26,945 nt of DNA from a virus, in IMG/VR virus record IMGVR_UViG_3300049846_001694, positions 1 through 26,945 of that record. One strand, 5' to 3'. The notes beneath the pieces are model-generated. The model saw nothing but the letters and a program-made list of their open reading frames with translations, did not search any database and was not told the origin of the DNA. A program made the translations under genes and the position numbers. Positions within the stretch are counted from its first letter, which is position 1. Every line of letters begins with the position of its first letter. Shown one piece after another: positions 18,801 through 24,830 of the stretch.

Positions 18801-19263
18801 GGGTCAGATTGTCGGACAAAACTTCTCAGAAAAAGCTGCCTGGGGAGTAAAGATGCAAAAGAATGTAAAACGCATTGGTTGTTTAAATCTAAAGGCTCTT
18901 ATTGAAGAGGATAAATTACTCATTAATGATCTTGATACCATTAATGAGTTATCTACTTTCATTGCTAAAAATGGATCATGGGAAGCTGATGATGGAAAAA
19001 ACGATGATTTAGTACTCACTTTGGTTATTTTTGCCTGGCTATGTACTAATCAATACTTTAAAGATCTTCAGGACCAAGATCTAAGAAAAAAATTATATGA
19101 AGAGAAAATGGCACAAGAAGATGATAGTGTATTGCCATTTGGTTTTGTTAACTTGGGTCTTGATAATGCAGTTGAACAGAGCGATGATGGTACTATATGG
19201 ATGGCAGCAAATCCAGAGAAAGAAATAGAAGATCTAGCCAATTTGTGGAATTATTTCTATTAA
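15835..19263 (+). CDS. gp17: Large terminase subunit gp17 containing two inteins
   Basis: The ATPase-nuclease motor that drives DNA through the portal and cuts concatemers. The precursor is 1,142 residues; removing inteins at 85-233 and 359-797 leaves 554, near the normal size for marine T4-like gp17 (T4: 610). Extein motifs: Walker A LPRQ/CGKSTT (slash marks intein 1); Walker B IIFLDEFAF with Asp325 and Glu326; coupling motif VIIVS/TPNGMN (slash marks intein 2). The RNase H-like nuclease has VDVARG with Asp902, CEVND with Glu959, and KNDDLVL with Asp1057/1058, matching T4 Asp401, Glu458 and Asp542. The start is GTG: an in-frame TAG lies at 15820 with no ATG between, and a weak AGG lies 11 bases upstream. 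The terminase call is certain; splicing is inferred from motifs. Confidence 0.95.
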   Translation: MGKTNDVYLGNPLLKRAHTETELTYEQIIELARCEQDPLYFASNYIQIVTLDHGLQPFSLYKFQEKMLRTFHDNRFIICKLPRQPLSLDTPVPTPRGWSTIGKLKIGDKVFSSAGQPTKIVAKSEVYIDADCYKINLDCGESIIAESDHLWEVFESGDRTVLPTKILFEHKDKNYYLKRAQLKGKDKRFPDDWDKEIKIVSIEKTDTVPVACIEVEDTTHMFLCGKNFIPQKNCGKSTTVVSYLIHSLIFNEKFSIAILANKASTAKDLLARLAVSYENLPKWIQAGVKSWNKTSVELENGSKVMAASTSASAVRGGSYNIIFLDEFAFVPNQIASNFMNSVYPTITSGDNSKVIIVSCVTKDTYLLTPDGYRKMETLIDEDKDGAYFTEGYTVRGKDKFYKGEIVVNSGKAPTNIIKTRLGTLECSEKHKLWAYKDGKYDYFKSSELSVGDYVSLRYNEQIYGNQDYVGFYPDKNKNKNVFSCDYITPDVAYFVGLYVSEGYARKIFKSDGVSERGGQIVISCGDDVSEVLTRLDIKYTKKDEVHYSINSLHLVKFLEFLGFDITKKAPRKILPNKVLSWSKENLIALLQGMFDGDGCATKIGSVSYTSTSYELVRQVQLLLANMGILTSYYERTSPPSERVKVSSTNHNVEATGLFAKKFFEEIGFRFERKQNRLSLLKVSKREGNQQDVINDSIRVIRENIIIKTPRIKWLVNRCKKFKHLSRRAILTSKNEIQENGNQYLKDFIEDNVHENLVWVKIKEIDKSENEVFDVSLPDIEGDKWCHSVLYNNFLGHQTPNGMNLYYKMWDDAINKRNEYVPIEINWYDVPGRDEEWRRSVISNIGELAFEQEFVCSFLGSSNTLISGSKLGALKFNSPLRSKNKLDIYEEPIKDHVYAITVDVARGVNKDYSAFSVIDITEMPYKQVAKFKDNQIKPLLFPYVIKDVAETYNKAYILCEVNDVGDQVATGLHDELEYDNMLMCSVSSRKGQIVGQNFSEKAAWGVKMQKNVKRIGCLNLKALIEEDKLLINDLDTINELSTFIAKNGSWEADDGKNDDLVLTLVIFAWLCTNQYFKDLQDQDLRKKLYEEKMAQEDDSVLPFGFVNLGLDNAVEQSDDGTIWMAANPEKEIEDLANLWNYFY
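16087..16533 (+). other. Intein 1 of gp17: 149-residue mini-intein, proline at position 1
   Basis: An in-frame insertion at precursor residues 85-233 that splits the Walker A motif between Gln84 and Cys234. It has the intein Hint-fold blocks. Block A is PLSLDTPVPTPRGW then KIGDKVF, block B is ESDHLWEV (His149, Trp151), block F is VACIEVEDTTHMF (Cys212, His220), and the C-terminal splice site is FIPQKN followed by Cys234. It has no room for an endonuclease. Residue 1 is Pro (CCA), so the usual Cys1/Ser1 nucleophile is absent. Trp in block B and Cys in block F match the class 3 signature (WCT), but the expected Thr before His-Asn is Gln231, His is Lys232, and the +1 residue is Cys rather than Ser/Thr. 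It may be a divergent class 3 intein or one that splices poorly. Confidence 0.88.
16909..18225 (+). other. Intein 2 of gp17: 439-residue intein with LAGLIDADG endonuclease
   Basis: An in-frame insertion at precursor residues 359-797, between Ser358 and Thr798 of the ATPase coupling motif. The N-terminal splice block starts with Cys359 (CVTKDTYLLTPDGYRKMETL); block B is LGTLECSEKHKLWA. A two-motif LAGLIDADG homing endonuclease follows: FVGLYVSEGYA at about 494-504 with Glu501, and LLQGMFDGDGCA at about 589-600 with Asp597. The C-terminal blocks are VFDVSLPD, HSVLYNNFLGHQ, ending in Gln797 instead of the usual Asn, with Thr798 as +1. It therefore looks like a class 1 intein with a terminal Gln, a known but uncommon variant. 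The endonuclease motifs keep acidic residues, so homing activity is possible. Confidence 0.93.
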
Positions 19264-19287
19264 ATATATAATCAAAAACCCCAAAAA

Positions 19288-19306
19288 ATCTAAATAATCT
19301 TTAGAT
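19288..19306 (+). promoter_or_regulatory. AT-rich hairpin and possible late-promoter box before gp18
   Basis: ATCTAAA and TTTAGAT are perfect 7-base inverted repeats around a 5-base loop, in the 65-base gap between gp17 and gp18. The segment also contains TCTAAATA (19289-19296), one mismatch from a NATAAATA late box. There is no U-run after the hairpin, so it is a poor terminator. The role is not certain. Confidence 0.3.
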
Positions 19307-19328
19307 AAACGATTTATTGGGAGAAAAG

Positions 19329-21473
19329 ATGGCAACGCCACAATTATCACCAGGAGTACTAATAAGGGAAGTTGATTTAACTGTTGGTCGCCCGGCTAAC
19401 ATTAATGATAATATCGGAGCCATTGTAGGCCCTTTCTCTATTGGTCCTGTTTCTGAGCCTGTAGATATTCCCTCAGAACAAGATCTTATCAATGTATTTG
19501 GTAAGCCACTTAGTACAGATGCCCAATATGAGTATTGGATGAGTGCAAGCTCATTCCTTTCTTATGGTGGTGTTCTTAAGGTAGTCAGAGCCGATGGTGC
19601 CAATTTAGTCAATGCTAATGCTGCCCGCAACATCTCTGGTGTTTCTACTGTAGGCGATGTTTCACTAAAGATCAAAAACTATGATCAATATGAAGCTGAG
19701 ATTGCAGATGATGATTCTGTAAATTATGTTTTTGCAGCTAAAACTCCAGGTAGCTGGGCTAATGATCTTAAGGTTGCATTTATTGATGATAAGGCCGATC
19801 AAATTATCACCATCGGAACAACCTCATCTAATCAGATAACTGTAGGTGCTGCCGTTACTTCATCTGTAACTAGTGTTGCTATTGGTGTTGGTACTACCTC
19901 AGTCTTTACTGGTTATGTAAAAGCTGTTGTTACTGGTATCAATACTGCTCTTGGTACCGCCGATGTAAAAATCGTAGCTAAGGTAGAGTCTGGAACTAAT
20001 ATTGAAACTCCTATTGTTTACTCTCAGAGAGATCCGCTTGCATCTTTCCGCACTAGCACTACTGTTGGATTTGGTTCAACTACTGCTAGCGTAAGCCAGA
20101 TCGCGGATTGGTACGATGAGCAAACTATTAATCTAACGAATACCACTATTTACTGGAAGTCCATTGCGCCCAAGCCAACTACCACTCAGTATGCTCTTGA
20201 AAGAGATAGCCTGAATGATGGTATCAATATTGCTGTATTTGATGATACTGGGGCAATTACTGGAATTCGTGGTAATTTGATTGAAAAGCATATCGGTCTA
20301 TCTAAGGCTTCAGATGCAGTTTCTGCTGTAAATTCCCCTCAGAAAATCTTCTGGAAGAACTATCTTGCTCAATTCTCCAATTACATCTATGCTGGCGACA
20401 ACCCTTCTGATGCTGGAAATAATGAGAAAGTTTATCAGACTAACGTTGGGTTGACTACTGCTCAGGGGCTATGGAATCTTCCTGCCCAAAGTAAAACTTT
20501 CTCTGCTCTAGGTAATGTCACCTACACTCTAAGTGGCGGTAAGGATTACGGAGCAAATGGTGGTCATTCTGCTACTCTTGGAGATTTGGTTAATGGCTAT
20601 CGCCTATTCACCAATAAAGAAGAAATTGCTGTTGATTATCTAATTAACGGTCCTGGTCTAACCAGCAAGTTTGAATCACAAGCTAAGGCACAAGAACTTA
20701 TTGCCATTGCCAATCAACGTAAAGATTGCATTGCGGTAATTTCTCCACACAGAGCCGATGTGGTTGATTTGACTAATACTGATGTTCAGACTGATAATGT
20801 AATTGAATTCTTCTCTCCACTAGCATCAAGTAGCTATGCCATTTTTGATAGTGGCTATAAGTATACTTACGACCGCTTTAATAACAAATTCCGTTATATC
20901 CCAACTAATGCTGATATTGCTGGACTTTGTGTTAGAACTGGTATTAATGCCTATCCTTGGTTCTCTCCTGCTGGACAACAGCGTGGTGTTCTTAACAATG
21001 CCATCAAACTTGCCTATTCTCCAAATAAGGCACAGAGAGATCAGCTTTATCCTCTAAGAATTAATGCCGTAATCAATCAGCCTGGCGTTGGTATTATTCT
21101 ATTTGGTGATAAGACTGCTCTTGGTTATGCTTCTGCCTTTGACCGCATTAACGTCCGTAGACTGTTCTTAACTGTAGAACAGGCCCTAGAAAACGTAGCC
21201 ACTGCTCAACTGTTTGAACTAAACGATCAAATTACTCGGGCAAACTTCGTTAATAGCGTAGAGCCTTATCTTCGTGATGTTCAGGCAAAACGTGGTGTTT
21301 ACGACTTCAGAGTAATTTGTGATGAGACTAATAACACCCCTGACGTTATTGATAACAATGAATTCCGTGCTGACATTTTCCTGAAGCCAACTAAATCTAT
21401 TAACTATGTGACTCTTACCTTCGTTGCTACCCGTACTGGCGTCAGCTTTGAAGAAGTTATTGGTCGGGTTTGA
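19329..21473 (+). CDS. gp18: Contractile tail sheath protein gp18
   Basis: The subunit that polymerises around the tail tube and contracts during injection. The N-terminus ATPQLSPGVLIREVDLT, then a segment around GAIVGPFSIGPVSEPV, is the classic sheath-protein start. The C-terminal domain (PLRINAVINQPGVGIILFGD, then INVRRLFLTVEQALENVATA and GVYDFRVICDETNN) is the conserved sheath core. At 714 residues it is slightly longer than T4 gp18 (659). I chose ATG at 19329 over the in-frame TTG at 19317 because GGGAG (19319-19323) then serves as a Shine-Dalgarno sequence five bases before the ATG; sheath proteins commonly start with MA. gp19 follows after 29 bases. Confidence 0.96.
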   Translation: MATPQLSPGVLIREVDLTVGRPANINDNIGAIVGPFSIGPVSEPVDIPSEQDLINVFGKPLSTDAQYEYWMSASSFLSYGGVLKVVRADGANLVNANAARNISGVSTVGDVSLKIKNYDQYEAEIADDDSVNYVFAAKTPGSWANDLKVAFIDDKADQIITIGTTSSNQITVGAAVTSSVTSVAIGVGTTSVFTGYVKAVVTGINTALGTADVKIVAKVESGTNIETPIVYSQRDPLASFRTSTTVGFGSTTASVSQIADWYDEQTINLTNTTIYWKSIAPKPTTTQYALERDSLNDGINIAVFDDTGAITGIRGNLIEKHIGLSKASDAVSAVNSPQKIFWKNYLAQFSNYIYAGDNPSDAGNNEKVYQTNVGLTTAQGLWNLPAQSKTFSALGNVTYTLSGGKDYGANGGHSATLGDLVNGYRLFTNKEEIAVDYLINGPGLTSKFESQAKAQELIAIANQRKDCIAVISPHRADVVDLTNTDVQTDNVIEFFSPLASSSYAIFDSGYKYTYDRFNNKFRYIPTNADIAGLCVRTGINAYPWFSPAGQQRGVLNNAIKLAYSPNKAQRDQLYPLRINAVINQPGVGIILFGDKTALGYASAFDRINVRRLFLTVEQALENVATAQLFELNDQITRANFVNSVEPYLRDVQAKRGVYDFRVICDETNNTPDVIDNNEFRADIFLKPTKSINYVTLTFVATRTGVSFEEVIGRV

Positions 21474-21486
21474 TTTTAAATAAACT

Positions 21487-21493
21487 AAGGAGG
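21487..21493 (+). promoter_or_regulatory. Strong Shine-Dalgarno sequence of gp19
   Basis: AAGGAGG lies nine bases before the gp19 ATG. It is the strongest ribosome-binding site in the window; most other genes here have none or a weak one. It fits the need for many copies of tail tube protein. Confidence 0.85.
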
Positions 21494-21502
21494 AAATTCT
21501 AA

Positions 21503-22132
21503 ATGTCAACTTTACGCACTATTACTGGTTTCAAAGAGCGCCTCGCTGGTGGTGGTGCTCGCAATAATCTCTTTGAGGTAGATATTCCTGCCTTCCCTGC
21601 TTCTTTAGGGATCACTTGGGACTCTGAAACAATCAAAACTTTCAAGTTTCTTTGTAAGGCAGCCACTTTACCTCAGTCTCAGATTAATCCTATTGAGGTT
21701 CCATTCCGGGGTCGTAGTTTGAAAGTTTCTGGTGATCGTATTATTGATCCATGGACCGTTACTATCATCAACGACGAAGATTTCAGACTTCGTACTGCTT
21801 TTGAGCAATGGGCTAACGGTATTAACAAGTTGGATAACGCTACTGGTGCTACTAATCCAGCATCCTATATGGTTGATGCCTACGTGTATCAACTCGGTCG
21901 TGGTGCAGACTTGGGTAAATTCTCTAAGAATCACTCTCAGATTTTCCCCGAGGGCCAAATTCCTCCACTTCGCACATATAAGTTCTATGATATCTGGCCT
22001 TCTAATGTTGGTCCTATTGACGTTTCCTATGAATCTGCTGATCAAATTGAGGAATTTACTGTAGAATTCCAAGTTCAGTGGTATTCTGCTGGCGAAGGTA
22101 CTCCTGACCAGACTGGAACTGTTATCCGCTAA
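21503..22132 (+). CDS. gp19: Tail tube protein gp19
   Basis: The subunit of the inner tail tube, built in stacked hexamers inside the sheath. The N-terminus LRTITGFKERLAGGGARNNL followed by FEVDIP, and the central CKAATLPQSQINPIEVPFRG and WTVTIINDEDFRLRTAFEQW, are the conserved T4 tail-tube signature. The end (DQIEEFTVEFQVQWYSAG) is the usual beta-strand C-terminus. At 209 residues it is longer than T4 gp19 (163). Position directly after gp18, with a strong ribosome-binding site, supports the assignment and high expression. Confidence 0.96.
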   Translation: MSTLRTITGFKERLAGGGARNNLFEVDIPAFPASLGITWDSETIKTFKFLCKAATLPQSQINPIEVPFRGRSLKVSGDRIIDPWTVTIINDEDFRLRTAFEQWANGINKLDNATGATNPASYMVDAYVYQLGRGADLGKFSKNHSQIFPEGQIPPLRTYKFYDIWPSNVGPIDVSYESADQIEEFTVEFQVQWYSAGEGTPDQTGTVIR

Positions 22133-22140
22133 GATAAATA
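22133..22140 (+). promoter_or_regulatory. Candidate T4-type late promoter before gp20
   Basis: GATAAATA fits the NATAAATA late box and starts at the gp19 stop. It is the same 8-mer as the box upstream of gp8 at 1337. If used, transcription would start near 22147, inside the hairpin that follows. Confidence 0.4.
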
Positions 22141-22164
22141 GTTCTACTAAAAATGTAGAACTAT
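22138..22164 (+). terminator. Perfect 10-base-pair hairpin between gp19 and gp20
   Basis: ATAGTTCTAC and GTAGAACTAT are exact inverted repeats around the loop TAAAAAT, followed by ATTTTTC. This is the shape of an intrinsic terminator after gp19, although only three of ten pairs are G-C. It ends seven bases before the gp20 ATG, so it could also affect gp20 translation. Confidence 0.5.
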
Positions 22165-22171
22165 ATTTTTC

Positions 22172-23866
22172 ATGGCTAAATTATTTGGTTTTTCAATTGA
22201 TGATAAGGAAAAACTAACTCCATCTACATTGTCCCCCGTTCCTCCTAATAATGAGGACGGGGTTGATCATTATATTACTTCTGGTTTTTTTGGTTCTCAC
22301 ATAGACATTGAAGGTGTTTATAGAACTGAATTTGATCTTATTAGGCGATATCGTGAAATGTCATTGCACCATGAGGTGTCAAATGCTATTGAAGATATCG
22401 TAAATGAAGCTATTGTATCAGACACTAATGATTCTCCTGTTAAGATTGAACTATCCAATCTTAATGCAAGTGATGAACTAAAGGAGATTATTAGAACAGA
22501 ATTTAAGACTGTTTTGGAGCTTTTAGATTTTGATAAAAAGGCCCACGAAATTTATCGTAACTGGTATATTGACGGCAGACTTTACTATCATAAAGTTATT
22601 GATTTAAAAAAACCCACTGATGGCATTCAGGAATTGCGTTATATTGATGCAATGAAAATGCGGTATGTTCGTAGAGCAAAGGGGGAAGATAAGAGCAAAC
22701 AAAACCTTAAAACTAACGTTCGCGGTGAAGTTAATCCCATGGATTTAGCTTTCCCAGAAATTGAAGAATATTTTGTTTATCACCCAAGAGCAGAAAATCC
22801 TATTGGAACACCGTCAACAGGACAAACTGCAGGGTCTGATGCCGGAATAAAATTTGCAAAAGATGCAATTACCTATTGTACCTCTGGTCTGGTAGATCGC
22901 AATAAAGGAACTACATTATCTTATTTAAATATTGCAATTAAGCCTCTTAATCAACTAAGAATGATTGAGGATGCAATCGTAATTTATCGGTTGACCCGTA
23001 GTGTTGAGCGTAGAATTTTTTACATTGATGTAGGGAATCTACCTAAGGCCAAGGCAGAACAGTTTTTGCGGGAAACCATGCTCCGGTATCGCAATAAACT
23101 TAATTATAATTCTACCACTGGTGAAATTACTGATGGTAGGAAGTTTATGTCTATGATGGAAGATTTCTTCCTTCCTAGACGTGAAGGCGGAAGAGGTACT
23201 GAGATTACTACCCTTCCTCCCGGACAAAATCTCGGAGAATTAACCGATTTAAATTACTTCAAAAAAGAACTATACAAAGCACTTGAGATTCCTAGCTCTC
23301 GTATTGATGGTGATGGTGGATTTAACCTTGGTAGATCATCTGAGATCCTCAGAGATGAAGTGAAATTTTCTAAATTTGTTGGTCGTTTAAGAAAAAGATT
23401 CTCTACCTTATTTGTGGATCTTCTAAAAACCCAATTGATTTTGAAGAATATTGTTACACCAGAAGATTGGAATCGGATGGTGGAGCATATTCAATTTGAT
23501 TTTCTTTATGATAATCATTTTGCTGAACTTAAAGAAGCTGAATTGCTATCTGAAAGATTGAATATGGTTTCTCTTGCCGAACCTTATGTTGGTAAATATT
23601 TTTCACAAGATTATTTACGTCGTAATATTCTTAAGCAAACTGACGAAGAAATTGTTGAGCAAGATAAGATTATCCAAAAAGAGATTGAAGAAGGAATCAT
23701 CCCTGATCCCGCAACTATTGATCCTACTACTGGTTTACCTTTCGCTGAAGTCCCCCCAGAAGGTGCTGGTAATAATATCCAAGGGGATAGTGGGAAAATT
23801 CCAGTAGATCCGCAAATTAACGCTTCTTCGGTAGAACCCCCTAAGATTAAAGGAGCTGAGATCTAA
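22172..23866 (+). CDS. gp20: Portal vertex protein gp20
   Basis: Twelve copies form the portal ring through which DNA enters and leaves the head; it is the docking site for gp17. At 564 residues it is close to T4 gp20 (524). Conserved segments include FDLIRRYREMSLHHEVSNAI followed by EDIVNEAIV (about residues 55-84), HKVIDLKKPTDGIQELRYID then AMKMRYVRR (138-168), YRLTRSVERRIFYIDVGNLP with KAKAEQFLRE (274-302), a loop around FFLPRREGGRGTEITTLPPG, and the segment EIPSSRIDGDGGFNLGRSSE (about 373-392). The C-terminus is Pro/Gly-rich and probably flexible. No Shine-Dalgarno sequence is visible. In T4-like genomes the prohead core and protease genes usually follow; here sugar genes follow instead. 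Confidence 0.96.
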   Translation: MAKLFGFSIDDKEKLTPSTLSPVPPNNEDGVDHYITSGFFGSHIDIEGVYRTEFDLIRRYREMSLHHEVSNAIEDIVNEAIVSDTNDSPVKIELSNLNASDELKEIIRTEFKTVLELLDFDKKAHEIYRNWYIDGRLYYHKVIDLKKPTDGIQELRYIDAMKMRYVRRAKGEDKSKQNLKTNVRGEVNPMDLAFPEIEEYFVYHPRAENPIGTPSTGQTAGSDAGIKFAKDAITYCTSGLVDRNKGTTLSYLNIAIKPLNQLRMIEDAIVIYRLTRSVERRIFYIDVGNLPKAKAEQFLRETMLRYRNKLNYNSTTGEITDGRKFMSMMEDFFLPRREGGRGTEITTLPPGQNLGELTDLNYFKKELYKALEIPSSRIDGDGGFNLGRSSEILRDEVKFSKFVGRLRKRFSTLFVDLLKTQLILKNIVTPEDWNRMVEHIQFDFLYDNHFAELKEAELLSERLNMVSLAEPYVGKYFSQDYLRRNILKQTDEEIVEQDKIIQKEIEEGIIPDPATIDPTTGLPFAEVPPEGAGNNIQGDSGKIPVDPQINASSVEPPKIKGAEI

Positions 23867-23868
23867 AT

Positions 23869-23889
23869 AAAAAACCAACTTGGTCTTTT
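23869..23889 (+). terminator. Possible weak terminator after gp20
   Basis: ACCA and TGGT can pair around a three-base loop, flanked by AAAA and TTTT with one mismatch. It lies between the gp20 stop and the sugar-gene start and would separate the morphogenesis genes from the sugar cassette. The stem is short. Confidence 0.28.
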
Positions 23890-23894
23890 AGATT

Positions 23895-24830
23895 ATGGAC
23901 AATAAAAGAATTTTTATCACTGGTGGAACAGGTTTTCTTGGCAGAGCAGTAATAAGAAAGTATTATAACAACAATCAAATAACTGTCTATTCTAGGGACG
24001 AGGCTAAGCAATATTATCTACAAAAACAGTTTCCAAATATCTCTTGTATTTGTGGGGATATAAGGAATTATGACTTAATGCTCAGGTCAAGTAGATCTCA
24101 TGATATTGGTATTTTTGCCGCATCTTTTAAACAGATTCAAGCTTGTCATGATAATTATGAAGAGGCAAATCAGGTAATAGTTCAAGGTGCGTTTAATAGT
24201 CGGAGATGTGCCGAAGAAAATCAATTTGAATCGGCATGTTTTATCTCTAGTGATAAGAGCAGATCGGCAACAACAATTTACGGTGCAATGAAATATGTTG
24301 CCGGGGAGTCTTTCATATCTAATCATAAAAAAACAAATGTGCGACTAACTACCGCTCTTTATGGTAATGTTCTAAACAGCACTGGAAGCATTATTCCTTT
24401 AATATGGAAAAGTATCCAAGATGACTTCCCCTTGTCTCTTTATGGTGAGGAGATGACTAGATTTTTTATTGACGTTGAAGATGCCGTAGATATGATTGAA
24501 TTCTCTCTATTTAATCTACATGGATATAATGTAATCCCAATTCTTCAGAGTATGAGGATAGCGGATTTATTTCAAATTTTTAGCGAAGAATTTGGTCTTA
24601 AATATTCAATATCCCAACCTAGACCGTGTGAAAAGATCCATGAAATAATGGCATCCCAAGATGAAGTTCCTAGGATAAGAAAGGAACATAATTTTTATCT
24701 TATGCATCAAAAAGAAATATACAATGAAGTAAAATTTCCTAATAATCAATATTCGTCCCAAGACTCTGTAATTGGTAAAGACCAATTATATCAATTTCTA
24801 CAATCAAAGAATTTTTACAAACCTCAATGA
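23895..24830 (+). CDS. NAD(P)-dependent nucleotide-sugar 4,6-dehydratase/epimerase-like protein
   Basis: An extended short-chain dehydrogenase of the polysaccharide-biosynthesis group (FlaA1/PseB/WbjB/CapD type), which acts on UDP-N-acetylglucosamine-like sugars in the cytoplasm. The Rossmann motif GGTGFLG is at residues 10-16. The catalytic segment SSDKSRSATTIYGAMK contains Ser119-Asp120-Lys121, the SDK seen in 4,6-dehydratases, and Tyr129/Lys133 of the YxxxK motif. The C-terminus (IMASQDEVPRI, NNQYSSQDSV, DQLYQFL) has the MxSxxE...YSS pattern of this subfamily rather than of UDP-glucose 4-epimerases. The 311-residue length is normal. It overlaps the next gene by ATGA. The exact substrate and product are not determined; a role in making a deoxy-amino sugar for surface glycan is inferred from family and neighbour. 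Confidence 0.85.
   Translation: MDNKRIFITGGTGFLGRAVIRKYYNNNQITVYSRDEAKQYYLQKQFPNISCICGDIRNYDLMLRSSRSHDIGIFAASFKQIQACHDNYEEANQVIVQGAFNSRRCAEENQFESACFISSDKSRSATTIYGAMKYVAGESFISNHKKTNVRLTTALYGNVLNSTGSIIPLIWKSIQDDFPLSLYGEEMTRFFIDVEDAVDMIEFSLFNLHGYNVIPILQSMRIADLFQIFSEEFGLKYSISQPRPCEKIHEIMASQDEVPRIRKEHNFYLMHQKEIYNEVKFPNNQYSSQDSVIGKDQLYQFLQSKNFYKPQ

Noticed and set aside
19317-19328. TTG at 19317 as an upstream start of gp18.
   Set aside because: The GGGAG Shine-Dalgarno sequence lies inside that extension and is well spaced for ATG 19329; MATPQLSPG is the usual kind of sheath N-terminus.
21668-22072. Long minus-strand frame (134 codons) inside gp19, and a similar one at 7878-8183.
   Set aside because: Composition is that of an antisense shadow; no ribosome site or family pattern was seen, and the + strand genes here are certain.
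23895-24830. Plain UDP-glucose 4-epimerase (GalE) assignment for the sugar gene.
   Set aside because: The SDK plus YGAMK catalytic segment and the MASQDE...YSS C-terminus fit the 4,6-dehydratase (FlaA1/PseB/WbjB) group better.
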